The notes beneath the pieces were generated by a model that saw only the letters and a program-made list of their open reading frames with translations, had not been told where the DNA came from and searched no databases. Below, one piece after another: positions 24,804 through 32,287 of a stretch of 36,873 bases of DNA. Each line of letters begins with the position of its first letter. Within the stretch, counting starts at the first letter, position 1. Source of the DNA: an uncultured Myxococcales bacterium (GTDB lineage: Bacteria > Myxococcota_A > Polyangia > Nannocystales > Nannocystaceae); contig CADEGN010000051.1 in the NCBI GenBank assembly GCA_902826865.1, forward strand, positions 1 through 36,873, in the 5' to 3' direction. The translations under genes and the position numbers were made by a program.

Positions 24804-24831
24804 GATCGGATCGGCAGCGGCCGACCCGATC
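24804..24831 (+). terminator. Long hairpin between flagellins 2 and 3
   Basis: A 12-position stem (24804-24815 with 24820-24831; one A-C mismatch) closes an AGCG loop 12 nt after the flagellin 2 stop. No T-run follows. It could be an inefficient terminator, a processing site or an mRNA 3'-end protector. Confidence 0.4.
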
Positions 24832-24841
24832 GTCACCCCGC

Positions 24842-24901
24842 GGGCACGAACGCCCGGCCCCTGCCGGCAGGCAGGGGTATTCCACGAAGGAACACCCACC
24901 C
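24842..24901 (+). promoter_or_regulatory. Three-hairpin 5' leader of flagellin 3
   Basis: Hairpin 1 is GGGC-ACGAAC-GCCC (24842-24855). Hairpin 2 is CCCCTGCC-GGCA-GGCAGGGG (24858-24877, 8 bp). Hairpin 3 is TTCC-ACGAA-GGAA (24880-24892), covering the ribosome site 9 nt before ATG. Only 109 nt separate flagellins 2 and 3, so this leader may be read through from flagellin 2. Confidence 0.65.
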
Positions 24902-25729
24902 ATGCCTATCAGCGTCCGTACCAACGTCTCGTCGCTCAACGCCCAAAGCAACCTCGCCAGGTCTTCGAACGACCTCCAACGCAGCATCTCGCGCCTATCG
25001 TCGGGTTTGCGCGTCGAGTCCGCCGCCGACGACGCCGCCGGTCTTGCGATCTCAGAGACCTTCAAGGCCAACATCCGCAGCCTCAACCAGGCCAAGCGAA
25101 ATGCCAACGACGGCGTCTCGCTGATCCAGACCGCCGATGGTGCCCTGAAAGAGGTTGGAGCCTTGCTCGTTCGGATGCGCGAGCTCTCCGTTCAGTCGCG
25201 CAACGGCACAGTCAACACCACCCAACGCGGCTTCCTCAACGACGAGTTTGCCAACCTCCGGTCCGAGATCGATCGTATCGTCAACACCACGGAGTTCAAC
25301 GGCGTCTCGCTCCTCGATGGTGATCAGGCGTCTGGTCTCTCCTTTCAGGTCGGCATCGGCACATCCGCCGACGATCGGCTGACGGTCTCGATCGCCACGT
25401 CGAGCACCAGCGCCCTCGGCATATCCGCGAGCACGATCAGCTCGACGAGCGGGGCTGACACAGCCATCGGCGCCATCGACACCGCGATTCAGCGGATCTC
25501 GACCCGCCGCGCCGGACTCGGCGCCATGCAAAACCGGCTGTCGGTCACGATGTCGAACATCGACACCTACGCGACCAACCTGTCTTCGGCGAACTCCCGC
25601 ATCGTCGATGTCGACGTCGCGGAAGAGTCGGCAAACCTCACCAAGAGCCAGATTCTGATGCAGGCCGGCACCGCGATGCTGGCCCAGGCCAACCAGTCCC
25701 CGCAGTCGGCTCTCCAGCTGCTGCAGTAG
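24902..25729 (+). CDS. fliC: Flagellin 3
   Basis: A 275-residue D0/D1-only flagellin, [20 protein letters not shown] to [16 protein letters not shown]. It pairs with flagellin 2: both carry [34 protein letters not shown] and [17 protein letters not shown], where flagellins 4 and 5 have [20 protein letters not shown] and [17 protein letters not shown]. The C-terminal helix that contacts FliS and the filament core is intact. It is followed by a 390-nt gap. Confidence 0.96.
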   Translation: MPISVRTNVSSLNAQSNLARSSNDLQRSISRLSSGLRVESAADDAAGLAISETFKANIRSLNQAKRNANDGVSLIQTADGALKEVGALLVRMRELSVQSRNGTVNTTQRGFLNDEFANLRSEIDRIVNTTEFNGVSLLDGDQASGLSFQVGIGTSADDRLTVSIATSSTSALGISASTISSTSGADTAIGAIDTAIQRISTRRAGLGAMQNRLSVTMSNIDTYATNLSSANSRIVDVDVAEESANLTKSQILMQAGTAMLAQANQSPQSALQLLQ

Positions 25730-26066
25730 CTCACTGTGACAACTCGCCACGCGCGCCAAGCCCGCGCGCGGCCCCACCCTCGCACCGGTCGGTCGACCGT
25801 TGCTTCACACGCACCGCGCCGCGCCTGTCTCACGCCGGTCGGCACGGGCTTGCCCTACCCCACACTCGGCACCCTCCGAAAGACGCCTCCGTAAGCGGAT
25901 GCGGCGTCGCACGCCTCCGCAACAACCACCATCGAACTCGTTACCACCACTGTCCAGATCTCCGCGAGCTCGCGCCCGCGGTTCTTGATCCCCCAGCAGT
26001 CTCGCCTTCGATCGGCGCGAAACGACGTCGGACGTCGTCCTCTGATCGCCGGCCAACCCAACACCT
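25730..26066 (+). other. Gap between flagellins 3 and 4, no gene seen
   Basis: No supported ORF is present. There is a 7-bp hairpin ACGACGT-CGG-ACGTCGT at 26022-26038, a near sigma-54 element GGCACGGGCTTGC at 25841-25853 whose GG-GC spacing is 1 nt short, and a GG-N10-GC element at 25769-25784 with 8 of 12 matches but far upstream. GGGC-TT-GCCC with the following CTACCCC at 25846-25860 looks like part of the flagellin 5 leader and may be a decayed copy. Confidence 0.4.
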
Positions 26067-26119
26067 GGGCACGAACGCCCACAGCCCGCAAACACGCGGG
26101 CCGTCCATGAAGGAGCACC
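26067..26119 (+). promoter_or_regulatory. Three-hairpin 5' leader of flagellin 4
   Basis: Hairpin 1 is GGGC-ACGAAC-GCCC (26067-26080). Hairpin 2 is GCCCGC-AAACAC-GCGGGC (26084-26101). Hairpin 3 is shorter, TCC-ATGAA-GGA (26104-26114), and overlaps the ribosome site AAGGAG 5 nt before ATG. Confidence 0.6.
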
Positions 26120-26947
26120 ATGTCGCTAAGCGTCCGAACCAACGTTTCTTCTCTCACTGCGCAAGGCAACCTCGCCCGCACCTCGAGCGACCTCGGGAGA
26201 TCCATTTCACGCCTGTCGTCGGGTCTGCGCGTAGAGTCGGCCGCCGACGATGCTGCAGGCCTGGCGATCTCCGAGGACTTCAAGGCCAGCATTCGAAGCC
26301 TCAACCAAGCCAAGCGCAACGCCAACGACGGCGTCAGCATGATCCAAACCGCCGACGGTGCGCTCAAAGAAGTCGGCGGCCTACTCACACGAATGCGCGA
26401 GTTGTCGGTGCAATCGCGCAACGGGACCGTAAATAGCACCCAGCGCGGGTTTCTCCAGGGTGAGTTCGACAATCTGCGCTCGGAAATCGACCGAATCGTC
26501 AACACCACAGAGTTCAACGGGGTCCAGCTACTCGATGGCGATCAGGCCTCAGGACTCTCATTTCAGGTCGGGATCAACACGTCGACCGACGACCGCTTGA
26601 CGCTGTCGATCGCGACCTCGAGCGCAAGTGCGCTCGGCCTGAGCACAAGCACGGTCAGCTCCGTTTCGGGAGCCGACGCGGCCATCACTGCGATCGACAC
26701 GGCAATCGAACGAATTTCCACCCGCCGCGCGGGTCTCGGTGCCATGCAGAATCGCCTGTCGACGACGATGTCGAACCTGGACACCTACGCCACCAACTTG
26801 TCGTCCGCAAACTCGCGCATCGTCGACGTCGACGTCGCGGAGGAGACCGCCAATCTCACCAGGACTCAGATCTTGTTGCAGGCAGGCACCGCAATGCTAG
26901 CTCAGGCCAACCAGTCGCCTCAGGCAGCCCTTCAGCTGATCGGCTAA
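26120..26947 (+). CDS. fliC: Flagellin 4
   Basis: A 275-residue D0/D1-only flagellin, [20 protein letters not shown] to [16 protein letters not shown]. Features include [40 protein letters not shown] and [20 protein letters not shown]. It groups with flagellin 5 by its SEDFKA and [20 protein letters not shown] segments. Two consecutive GC-rich hairpins follow the stop, suggesting transcript ends between flagellins 4 and 5. Confidence 0.96.
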   Translation: MSLSVRTNVSSLTAQGNLARTSSDLGRSISRLSSGLRVESAADDAAGLAISEDFKASIRSLNQAKRNANDGVSMIQTADGALKEVGGLLTRMRELSVQSRNGTVNSTQRGFLQGEFDNLRSEIDRIVNTTEFNGVQLLDGDQASGLSFQVGINTSTDDRLTLSIATSSASALGLSTSTVSSVSGADAAITAIDTAIERISTRRAGLGAMQNRLSTTMSNLDTYATNLSSANSRIVDVDVAEETANLTRTQILLQAGTAMLAQANQSPQAALQLIG

Positions 26948-26997
26948 CCCATGAACGTGAACGAGCCCGCGCGTGCCAACGCGTACAAGCACTGTCG

Positions 26998-27043
26998 CGC
27001 GGCGCTCGCTCGCCGCGTCACCGCCCGCAACGCTCGCGGGCGG
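26998..27043 (+). terminator. Tandem GC-rich hairpins after flagellin 4
   Basis: The first stem is CGCGGCG / CGCCGCG (26998-27017, loop CTCGCT). The second is CCGCCCGC / GCGGGCGG (27021-27043, loop AACGCTC). A short mixed sequence, not a T-run, follows. They are probably terminator-like or mRNA-stabilising structures. Confidence 0.45.
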
Positions 27044-27132
27044 GGCCCCCCAAGGTTTCATTAGTCTGGCTTGAACGATCTACGCCGACGACGGGGCGTC
27101 TCGCAGATCGCAACAACCTCCCCGTAGCAGCC

Positions 27133-27187
27133 GGGCACGTAAGCCCTACCCCCGAGACACCGGGGGATTCCACGAAAGGAAACAGTC
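27133..27187 (+). promoter_or_regulatory. Three-hairpin 5' leader of flagellin 5
   Basis: Hairpin 1 is GGGC-ACGTAA-GCCC (27133-27146). Hairpin 2 is CCCCCG-AGACAC-CGGGGG (27149-27166). Hairpin 3 is TTCC-ACGAAA-GGAA (27168-27181) and covers the AAGGA ribosome site 7 nt before ATG. The hairpin 2 loop AGACAC resembles AAACAC of flagellin 4. Confidence 0.65.
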
Positions 27188-28012
27188 ATGTCCATCAGCG
27201 TTCGCACGAACGTTTCGTCACTCGCCGCTCAGGGAAACCTGGCGCGCACCTCGGGCGATCTCAGCAGGAGCATCTCCCGTCTCTCATCGGGTTTGCGGGT
27301 ACAGTCCGCAGCCGATGATGCCGCTGGCCTCGCGATCTCGGAGGATTTCAAGGCCAACATCCGCAGCCTCAACCAGGCCAAGCGAAACGCCAACGACGGC
27401 GTCAGCATGATCCAGACTGCGGATGGCGCATTGAAAGAGGTCGGCGGCCTGCTCACCCGCATGCGTGAGCTCTCGGTACAAGCGCGAAACGGTACGGTCA
27501 ACAGCACACAACGCGGCTATCTCAACGACGAGTTCGACACGCTGCGCTCCGAAGTAGACCGTATTGTCAACACCACTGAGTTCAACGGGGTCAGCCTGTT
27601 GAACGGTGACCAGGCATCGGGCCTTGCGTTTCAGGTCGGCGTCGGAACGTCTGCGGACGACCGCCTCACGATCTCGATCGCTGACTCGAGCTCCAGCGCG
27701 CTCGGGATTAACTCGAGCACGATCAGTTCGACGAGCGGTGCCGACACGGCCATCACGGCCATCGACACCGCAATCGAGCGGATCTCGACCCGCCGCGCCG
27801 GCCTGGGCGCGATGCAGAACCGCCTTGCGACCACGATGTCCAACCTGGACACGTACGCGACCAACCTGTCCGCCGCAAACTCGCGCATCGTCGATGTTGA
27901 CGTTGCCGAGGAGACCGCCAACCTCACCAAGAACCAGATCTTGATGCAGGCGGGCACGGCGATGTTGGCTCAGGCCAACCAGGGACCGTCGATCGCAATG
28001 CAGCTGCTGTAA
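27188..28012 (+). CDS. fliC: Flagellin 5
   Basis: A 274-residue D0/D1-only flagellin, [20 protein letters not shown] to LAQANQGPSIAMQLL. The conserved core is as in the other copies ([60 protein letters not shown]). The C-terminus is slightly shorter and differs in the last helix (GPSIAMQLL). It is the last flagellin before fliD and is followed by two very stable hairpins. Confidence 0.96.
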   Translation: MSISVRTNVSSLAAQGNLARTSGDLSRSISRLSSGLRVQSAADDAAGLAISEDFKANIRSLNQAKRNANDGVSMIQTADGALKEVGGLLTRMRELSVQARNGTVNSTQRGYLNDEFDTLRSEVDRIVNTTEFNGVSLLNGDQASGLAFQVGVGTSADDRLTISIADSSSSALGINSSTISSTSGADTAITAIDTAIERISTRRAGLGAMQNRLATTMSNLDTYATNLSAANSRIVDVDVAEETANLTKNQILMQAGTAMLAQANQGPSIAMQLL

Positions 28013-28018
28013 CGAGAG

Positions 28019-28059
28019 GCGTGGGCGGGGGGCGTCTCGTCGCGCCCCCTCGCCCACGC
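28019..28059 (+). terminator. Very stable hairpin after flagellin 5
   Basis: Left arm 28019-28034 pairs with 28043-28059 over 16 bp with a single bulged T at 28050 and an 8-nt loop. It starts 6 nt after the flagellin 5 stop. No T-run follows, but the stem is among the longest in the window. Confidence 0.6.
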
Positions 28060-28077
28060 GAGAATGACAACAACGTT

Positions 28078-28105
28078 GCGGGCGCGGCCGATCGGCCGCG
28101 CCCGC
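28078..28105. repeat. Perfect 28-nt palindrome between flagellin 5 and fliD
   Basis: The sequence from GCGGGCGCGGCCGA to its exact complement is fully self-complementary, centred on GATC at 28090-28093. As RNA it would form a 12-bp stem with a 4-base loop. As DNA it could bind a dimeric protein or extrude. It lies 18 nt after the previous hairpin and about 145 nt before fliD. Confidence 0.6.
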
Positions 28106-28249
28106 CGATCGTTGGTTTGCCCGCCGCAGAACCCGGAGACGCCGCATTCGCCCCGTTCGTTGGCGCCGTCCCGGATCTGAAGCATGGGCGCTTCGTCCTC
28201 AAGTTGTTGGGCTCTGCGGTCGACCTGGGAGGCGGGGAGATCTGCTCCG

Positions 28250-29584
28250 ATGCCGTCGACCATTAGCTTCTCGGGCCTCGCCTCCGGCCTCGACAGCAAG
28301 GCGATCATTAGCGCCCTTGTTGGCGTAGCAACGATTCCAAAGACGCGACTCGAGAACCAAAACGTCGCCTTCAACAACAAGATCCGCATCGTCGACCAAC
28401 TCTCCAGCGCGCTCGCGTCGCTGCGCAGTGCCGCCGACGCAATGAGCAAGGCTGGCGACTTTCTGTCCTACACAGGTGGCGTCTCCGACTCAGCGGTCGC
28501 CAAGATCACCACCACGGGCGATAGTGTTCCCGGAACGTACTCCCTCTCGGTCACCAGCCTGGCCCACGCTCAGCGCACGTACTCCAATACGTTTGCGACC
28601 GCAGACACCGCGTTGTCGGGCAGCGATCAGACCCTCTCACTGACGATCGCCGGCACCACAACCGACATATCGGTCGCCGCCGGCAGCAACCTGCGCGATG
28701 TCGCTGCCGCAATCAACGCCTCGGGCGCCAACGCCACTGCCGGTGTCATGTTCGACGGCAGCAACTATCGACTGCAGGTGGTCGGTCGGGACAGCGGGGC
28801 GGCCAATGCCATCACCTTCGCCGACACCGGGCTCGCGCTCGGGCTCTCGACCCCCGCGAATACTGTCCAGACGGCGAACGACGCCGCATTCACGCTCGAC
28901 GGCTTCCCGATGACGAGCTCCAAGAATGTCGTGGACGGCGTCTTGCCGGGCACGACTCTCGAGCTCACCCGCACGACGACTTCGCCCGTCGACGTCACGA
29001 TCGCGCCCAACCCCTCGGGCGTGAAGGACAAGCTGCAGAAATTTGTCGACAGCTACAACCAGGTGGCAAAAATCATTCGCGATCAGTCGGGTCAGGGCAA
29101 AGGGATCGAAACGCTCAACGGCGACTCGACGGTGCGCACGATCGAGCAGGGTCTGCAGAGGATGCTCTCCAGCCCCATTCCGGGCCTTGTCGGTGCTGGG
29201 GGCACCACGCTGCAGCTCACCGACCTCGGAATCCAGACGCAGCGCGACGGTTCGCTGACGCTAGACCCCAGCAAACTCGACGGGACCTTGGCGGCGGACT
29301 TCGGTCGCGCGGCGACTTACTTCGCCGGTGACGGCACGAATGCGGGCATGGCGAAGCTACTCGACGACTTGATCGACAGCTACACCAGCACCAGCGAGGG
29401 TCTGCTCACTACTCGAAAGAAGGGCCTGCAGTCGCTTGTCGCCGACAACAGCAAGCAAATCGAGGGCATGCAGGCGTATCTCGATCGTTACGAACAGACC
29501 CTCAGCGACCAGTTCAGCCAACTTGAGTCGACGATGAGCGCCCTCAATAGTCAGACGGCGTACTTGGCACGGTTCCTGAACTAG
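28250..29584 (+). CDS. fliD: Flagellar filament cap protein FliD (HAP2)
   Basis: FliD caps the filament and folds incoming flagellin. The 444-residue product starts MPSTISFSGLASGLDSKAII, the family N-terminus, and then has RTYSNTFATADTALSG in D1. The C-terminal region contains LQKFVDSYNQVAKIIRDQSG, LTDLGIQTQRDGSLTLDPSK and a final coiled-coil helix MQAYLDRYEQTLSDQFSQLE, STMSALNSQTAYLARFLN. ATG 28250 is preferred to the upstream in-frame GTG at 28184, since it begins exactly at the family start and GGGGAG (28234-28239) precedes it. It is followed by fliS after 8 nt. Confidence 0.95.
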   Translation: MPSTISFSGLASGLDSKAIISALVGVATIPKTRLENQNVAFNNKIRIVDQLSSALASLRSAADAMSKAGDFLSYTGGVSDSAVAKITTTGDSVPGTYSLSVTSLAHAQRTYSNTFATADTALSGSDQTLSLTIAGTTTDISVAAGSNLRDVAAAINASGANATAGVMFDGSNYRLQVVGRDSGAANAITFADTGLALGLSTPANTVQTANDAAFTLDGFPMTSSKNVVDGVLPGTTLELTRTTTSPVDVTIAPNPSGVKDKLQKFVDSYNQVAKIIRDQSGQGKGIETLNGDSTVRTIEQGLQRMLSSPIPGLVGAGGTTLQLTDLGIQTQRDGSLTLDPSKLDGTLAADFGRAATYFAGDGTNAGMAKLLDDLIDSYTSTSEGLLTTRKKGLQSLVADNSKQIEGMQAYLDRYEQTLSDQFSQLESTMSALNSQTAYLARFLN

Positions 29585-29592
29585 TTGCGGGC

Positions 29593-29979
29593 ATGTCCTT
29601 CGCGGCAGCCCGGAAATACCGCGCCACGCAGATCGAGTCGTCGAGCCCCGGGCAGCTGTTGCTCGCGCTCTACGACGGATGCATCCGCTTCTGTCGCGCC
29701 GCCCAGGCCCAGATCGAGGCGAAGGACGTCGCAGCAAAGGGCCAATCGATCTCGCGCGCGGTTGCGATCATCGGTGAACTTCGCGGGACGTTGGACCACA
29801 ACACCGCACCCGATCTCTGCGACCAGCTCGATCGCCTGTATGTCTTCTTCCAGGAGCAGCTGAGCCTCGCCAACGTGCGCATGGACCCGGCGCTCATCGT
29901 CCCCGTCATCAAGATCCTTGGCGATCTGCGCAACGCCTGGGGTCAGGCCGTGGCTGAGGTCGAAGGAACCACGCCATGA
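29593..29979 (+). CDS. fliS: Flagellin secretion chaperone FliS
   Basis: FliS binds the C-terminal helix of flagellin in the cytoplasm and prevents early polymerisation; in Bacillus it also affects the FliW-flagellin balance. The 128-residue, all-helical product matches with ARKYRATQIESSSPGQLLLA, LYDGCIRFCRAAQAQIEAKD and the C-terminal LGDLRNAWGQAV (compare LRDAW). Length is typical. It overlaps the next gene by 4 nt (ATGA). Confidence 0.95.
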   Translation: MSFAAARKYRATQIESSSPGQLLLALYDGCIRFCRAAQAQIEAKDVAAKGQSISRAVAIIGELRGTLDHNTAPDLCDQLDRLYVFFQEQLSLANVRMDPALIVPVIKILGDLRNAWGQAVAEVEGTTP

Positions 29980-30278
29980 GCGACGTCGAGCGGTGGCTGG
30001 AGATCGTCGCGGCCACCGAGGCGGCGCTCGCAGCACTGACCGCCGGTGATCTGTCGACACCTGAGCTGCAAGAGATGGTCTCCCGCCGCGCAACGGCGAT
30101 CGCCGAGCTCACCGAGACCGACCCCGACCCCGAGCTCCGCCCCGTGATTGGCCGATTGGTCGACATGGACCGGCAGATCCTCGCGCTGTGTGCCAGCCGC
30201 CTGGCCGAACTCGCCACCGCCCGCGGCCGTGTGCCGCGACCCACGGAAGAACCGCGCGTCGTGAGCGACGTCGCCTGA
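29976..30278 (+). CDS. FliT-like small helical protein
   Basis: A 100-residue, predominantly helical protein translationally coupled to fliS, in the position where fliT (chaperone of FliD) or another small flagellar chaperone is usually found. It has heptad-like segments ERWLEIVAATEAALAALTAG and RLVDMDRQILALCASRLAEL, the latter like the I-L-x-D-x-x-I pattern in FliT-type proteins. Sequence similarity is too weak to be sure, so no symbol is assigned. It is followed after 14 nt by the HATPase-like gene. Confidence 0.6.
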   Translation: MSDVERWLEIVAATEAALAALTAGDLSTPELQEMVSRRATAIAELTETDPDPELRPVIGRLVDMDRQILALCASRLAELATARGRVPRPTEEPRVVSDVA

Positions 30279-30292
30279 GCCTGGAAAGCACC

Positions 30293-30892
30293 ATGAGCAC
30301 CCCCGACCTCCACGACAGATTCGCGCCCATTCCTGCCGACCTCCAGGCCGACAACGCAGCCAACGACGGGCCAGTACCGGGGACACGCACCCGGTGGACC
30401 GACATGAACCTGCTCGTCGCCACCACGGTGGCGCGGGTTTCCGCGCGCCTCGGCGCCAGCGGCAGCTACGTCACGCTGCACCTCGCCGCTAGCAATCCAG
30501 TCGCGCTGGGCGACTCCGCCGCCTTGCAGTTCGCGCTCGCCGGTCTGCTCACGGCGCTGCTTGCCGACAGCCACGCGCACGCGCGGGTGGAGGTGGCCGA
30601 AGACGAGCACGACGTGTGTGTGGCGATCGTCAGCGACGAGCTGCCGCCACTACCGGTCGTGCAAGCGCTTTCGCCCAACACCGTGGGTGATGGTGATCCC
30701 ACGGTGGCGCACTGCCGCCGGCTGGTTGAGGCCTGTGGCGGTCGGCTCAACCTCGTCGAAGATCAGGGCGAGTTGGCCCTGCAAATGAACGTCCCCCGCT
30801 GCCCCCTTGATCCGGGCGTTCGCGTGTTTCCACCCGTCGCCGCTCGCCCGCATCGCGCGGGAGCGAGCGCGAGCGCTCGCATGTCCGCCTAA
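30293..30892 (+). CDS. Degenerate histidine-kinase-type ATPase domain protein
   Basis: The 199-residue protein resembles the catalytic (HATPase_c) half of a histidine kinase without the dimerisation/histidine domain. The segment ALGDSAALQFALAGLLTALL (about 71-90) takes the place of the N-box helix, but the Asn that binds Mg-ATP is replaced. VEVAEDEHDVCVAIVSDELP (about 99-118) follows as the central strands. GDGDPTVAHCRRLVEACGGR (about 132-151) and LNLVEDQGELALQMNVP then match the G2 helix and last strands of kinases (compare GLGLAIVRRIVEAHGG). The glycine lid is largely lost, so ATP binding is doubtful. ATG 30293 is used because upstream in-frame codons lie inside the previous gene. It may be a pseudo-kinase partner of the downstream receiver-GGDEF protein. 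Confidence 0.6.
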   Translation: MSTPDLHDRFAPIPADLQADNAANDGPVPGTRTRWTDMNLLVATTVARVSARLGASGSYVTLHLAASNPVALGDSAALQFALAGLLTALLADSHAHARVEVAEDEHDVCVAIVSDELPPLPVVQALSPNTVGDGDPTVAHCRRLVEACGGRLNLVEDQGELALQMNVPRCPLDPGVRVFPPVAARPHRAGASASARMSA

Positions 30893-30909
30893 CCCGGAGC
30901 CGACCTCCC

Positions 30910-31317
30910 ATGTCCACCCACGAAGAGCTCGAGATCGCCCTGCGTGCCGCACGATCGGCATTGCCCTTCGCCGACCTTCTGGCCGGCCGCTATGTCGACA
31001 TCGTCGCCAACCTGCGCAGCGGACACGACGAGCGCGCCCTTATCGCTCTCGGCGACTCCACGGCCGATCTCGAGGACTTCCTCGCATTCCTCGTGCTGAT
31101 CGTGGACATGGTGTCGGAACAGGATCCTCGCGGTGGCCGCGCGATCCGTGACTACCGAGAACGGTTGGTCGGCATCCTCGAGGCCCTACAGCCCGCGCTG
31201 GGTCATGTCGATTTGGTGGAGGTGGCCGATGCGCTCGAGGACGACCTGATCCCGTCGCTGCGCGATTATCGCGCGCTCGACGCTTCGGTCCAGTCGGCGC
31301 TCGCTCCCGCCGCCTGA
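30910..31317 (+). CDS. Uncharacterised helical protein
   Basis: A 135-residue acidic, all-helical protein that I do not recognise. Visible segments are HEELEIALRAARSALPFADL, LEDFLAFLVLIVDMVSEQDP and LEALQPALGHVDLVEVADAL, which contain no catalytic motif. It begins 17 nt after the HATPase-like gene and ends 5 nt before the diguanylate cyclase gene, so it very likely shares their transcript. A histidine-phosphotransfer-like helical bundle is conceivable, but no His in an HxxK-type helix is seen. Coding is supported by codon use and tight packing. Confidence 0.75.
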   Translation: MSTHEELEIALRAARSALPFADLLAGRYVDIVANLRSGHDERALIALGDSTADLEDFLAFLVLIVDMVSEQDPRGGRAIRDYRERLVGILEALQPALGHVDLVEVADALEDDLIPSLRDYRALDASVQSALAPAA

Positions 31318-31322
31318 CCGCT

Positions 31323-32282
31323 GTGCTCACTGCGATCCCCGACGCGCTCTCGTCTGCCCATGTCCTCGTCGTCGATGACGACGTGCCGACCGCGAGCACC
31401 GTCGCCGATACCGTGCGTGACCTCGGCCACCGCGTCACCGTGTGCAACAGCTGGACCGAAGCTGTCCGGGCGTTCGGCGCCAGCGAGATCGATCTCGTGC
31501 TGATGGACGCGATCATGCCGGGCGTCGATGGGTTCCGATTGACCAAACTGCTGCGGGCGCGGTCAACCAGCTACGTGCCGATCGTCTTCCTCACCGGGCT
31601 GTCGGATCGCGCCTCGCGCGAGCAAGGCATCGCCGCGGGGGCCGATGATTTCTTGACCAAGCCGGTCGACGCGCTGGAGCTCAAGGTCCGGCTGACGGCC
31701 ATGCTTCGAATCCGCTGCTTGACCCGTGATCTCGAGGCGCGCACCCGTGCACTCGCGCGGCTCGCCTCGGTCGACGCACTCACTGGCGTCGGCAATCGCA
31801 GGAGCTTCGACGAGGCCCTGCCGCGGGAGATCGCCAGGGCGAGTGAGACGGGGCGTCCGCTGTCCCTGCTACTCCTCGACATCGATCACTTCAAACGCGT
31901 CAACGACACGTTCGGTCACACCGCTGGCGACGACCTCCTGGCTTCGTTTGGTCGTCTGCTCGCGGAGACCACCCGCAGTGACGATGTCCCCTACCGCTAC
32001 GGTGGCGAAGAGTTCGCGATCATCGCACGCGACACTGGTTTTGGCTCCGCGCTTACCCTCGGGGAACGGATCCGCGGCGCGTTCGCAGCGCTCGGCGACC
32101 GCGGCGGTCGAGCCGGGCCGCAGACGGTGTCGATCGGGATCTGCGGAACCGATCAGTTCCTTCATCGGGTCGATGCGGGTGCGCTCCTGGCCGCCGCCGA
32201 TGCGGCGCTGTATCGGGCCAAGGGTGGGGGTCGCAACTGCGTGTGTCGATTCGACGCCCGCGTCGACGCCCGGGTCGCGTGA
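31323..32282 (+). CDS. Response regulator receiver - GGDEF diguanylate cyclase
   Basis: The 319-residue protein makes cyclic di-GMP, the second messenger that shifts cells between swimming and sessile life. The receiver domain (about 12-125) has the acidic pair Asp18/Asp19, phospho-acceptor Asp62 in VLMDAIMPG, Thr91 and Lys113. A short helix leads to the GGDEF domain (about 145-310): DALTGVGNRRSF, LLLDIDHFKRVNDTFGHTAG, and the active site GGEEF at 227-231. The inhibitory I-site RxxD (Arg218-Asp221) sits the usual five residues before it, so feedback inhibition is expected. Architecture is like a shortened PleD with one receiver. Start is GTG. It converges with the minus-strand gene 5 nt downstream. 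Confidence 0.93.
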   Translation: MLTAIPDALSSAHVLVVDDDVPTASTVADTVRDLGHRVTVCNSWTEAVRAFGASEIDLVLMDAIMPGVDGFRLTKLLRARSTSYVPIVFLTGLSDRASREQGIAAGADDFLTKPVDALELKVRLTAMLRIRCLTRDLEARTRALARLASVDALTGVGNRRSFDEALPREIARASETGRPLSLLLLDIDHFKRVNDTFGHTAGDDLLASFGRLLAETTRSDDVPYRYGGEEFAIIARDTGFGSALTLGERIRGAFAALGDRGGRAGPQTVSIGICGTDQFLHRVDAGALLAAADAALYRAKGGGRNCVCRFDARVDARVA

Positions 32283-32287
32283 TTCCA

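Noticed and set aside
25841..25853. GGCACGGGCTTGC, resembling a sigma-54 promoter before flagellin 4
   Set aside because: GG and GC are separated by 9 nt rather than 10, a spacing sigma-54 rarely tolerates, and it is about 270 nt from the start codon.
27084..27091. GCCGACGA as a sigma-28 -10 element before flagellin 5
   Set aside because: No matching -35 (TAAA-type) sequence is found at the right distance, and equivalents before flagellins 2-4 are not convincing.
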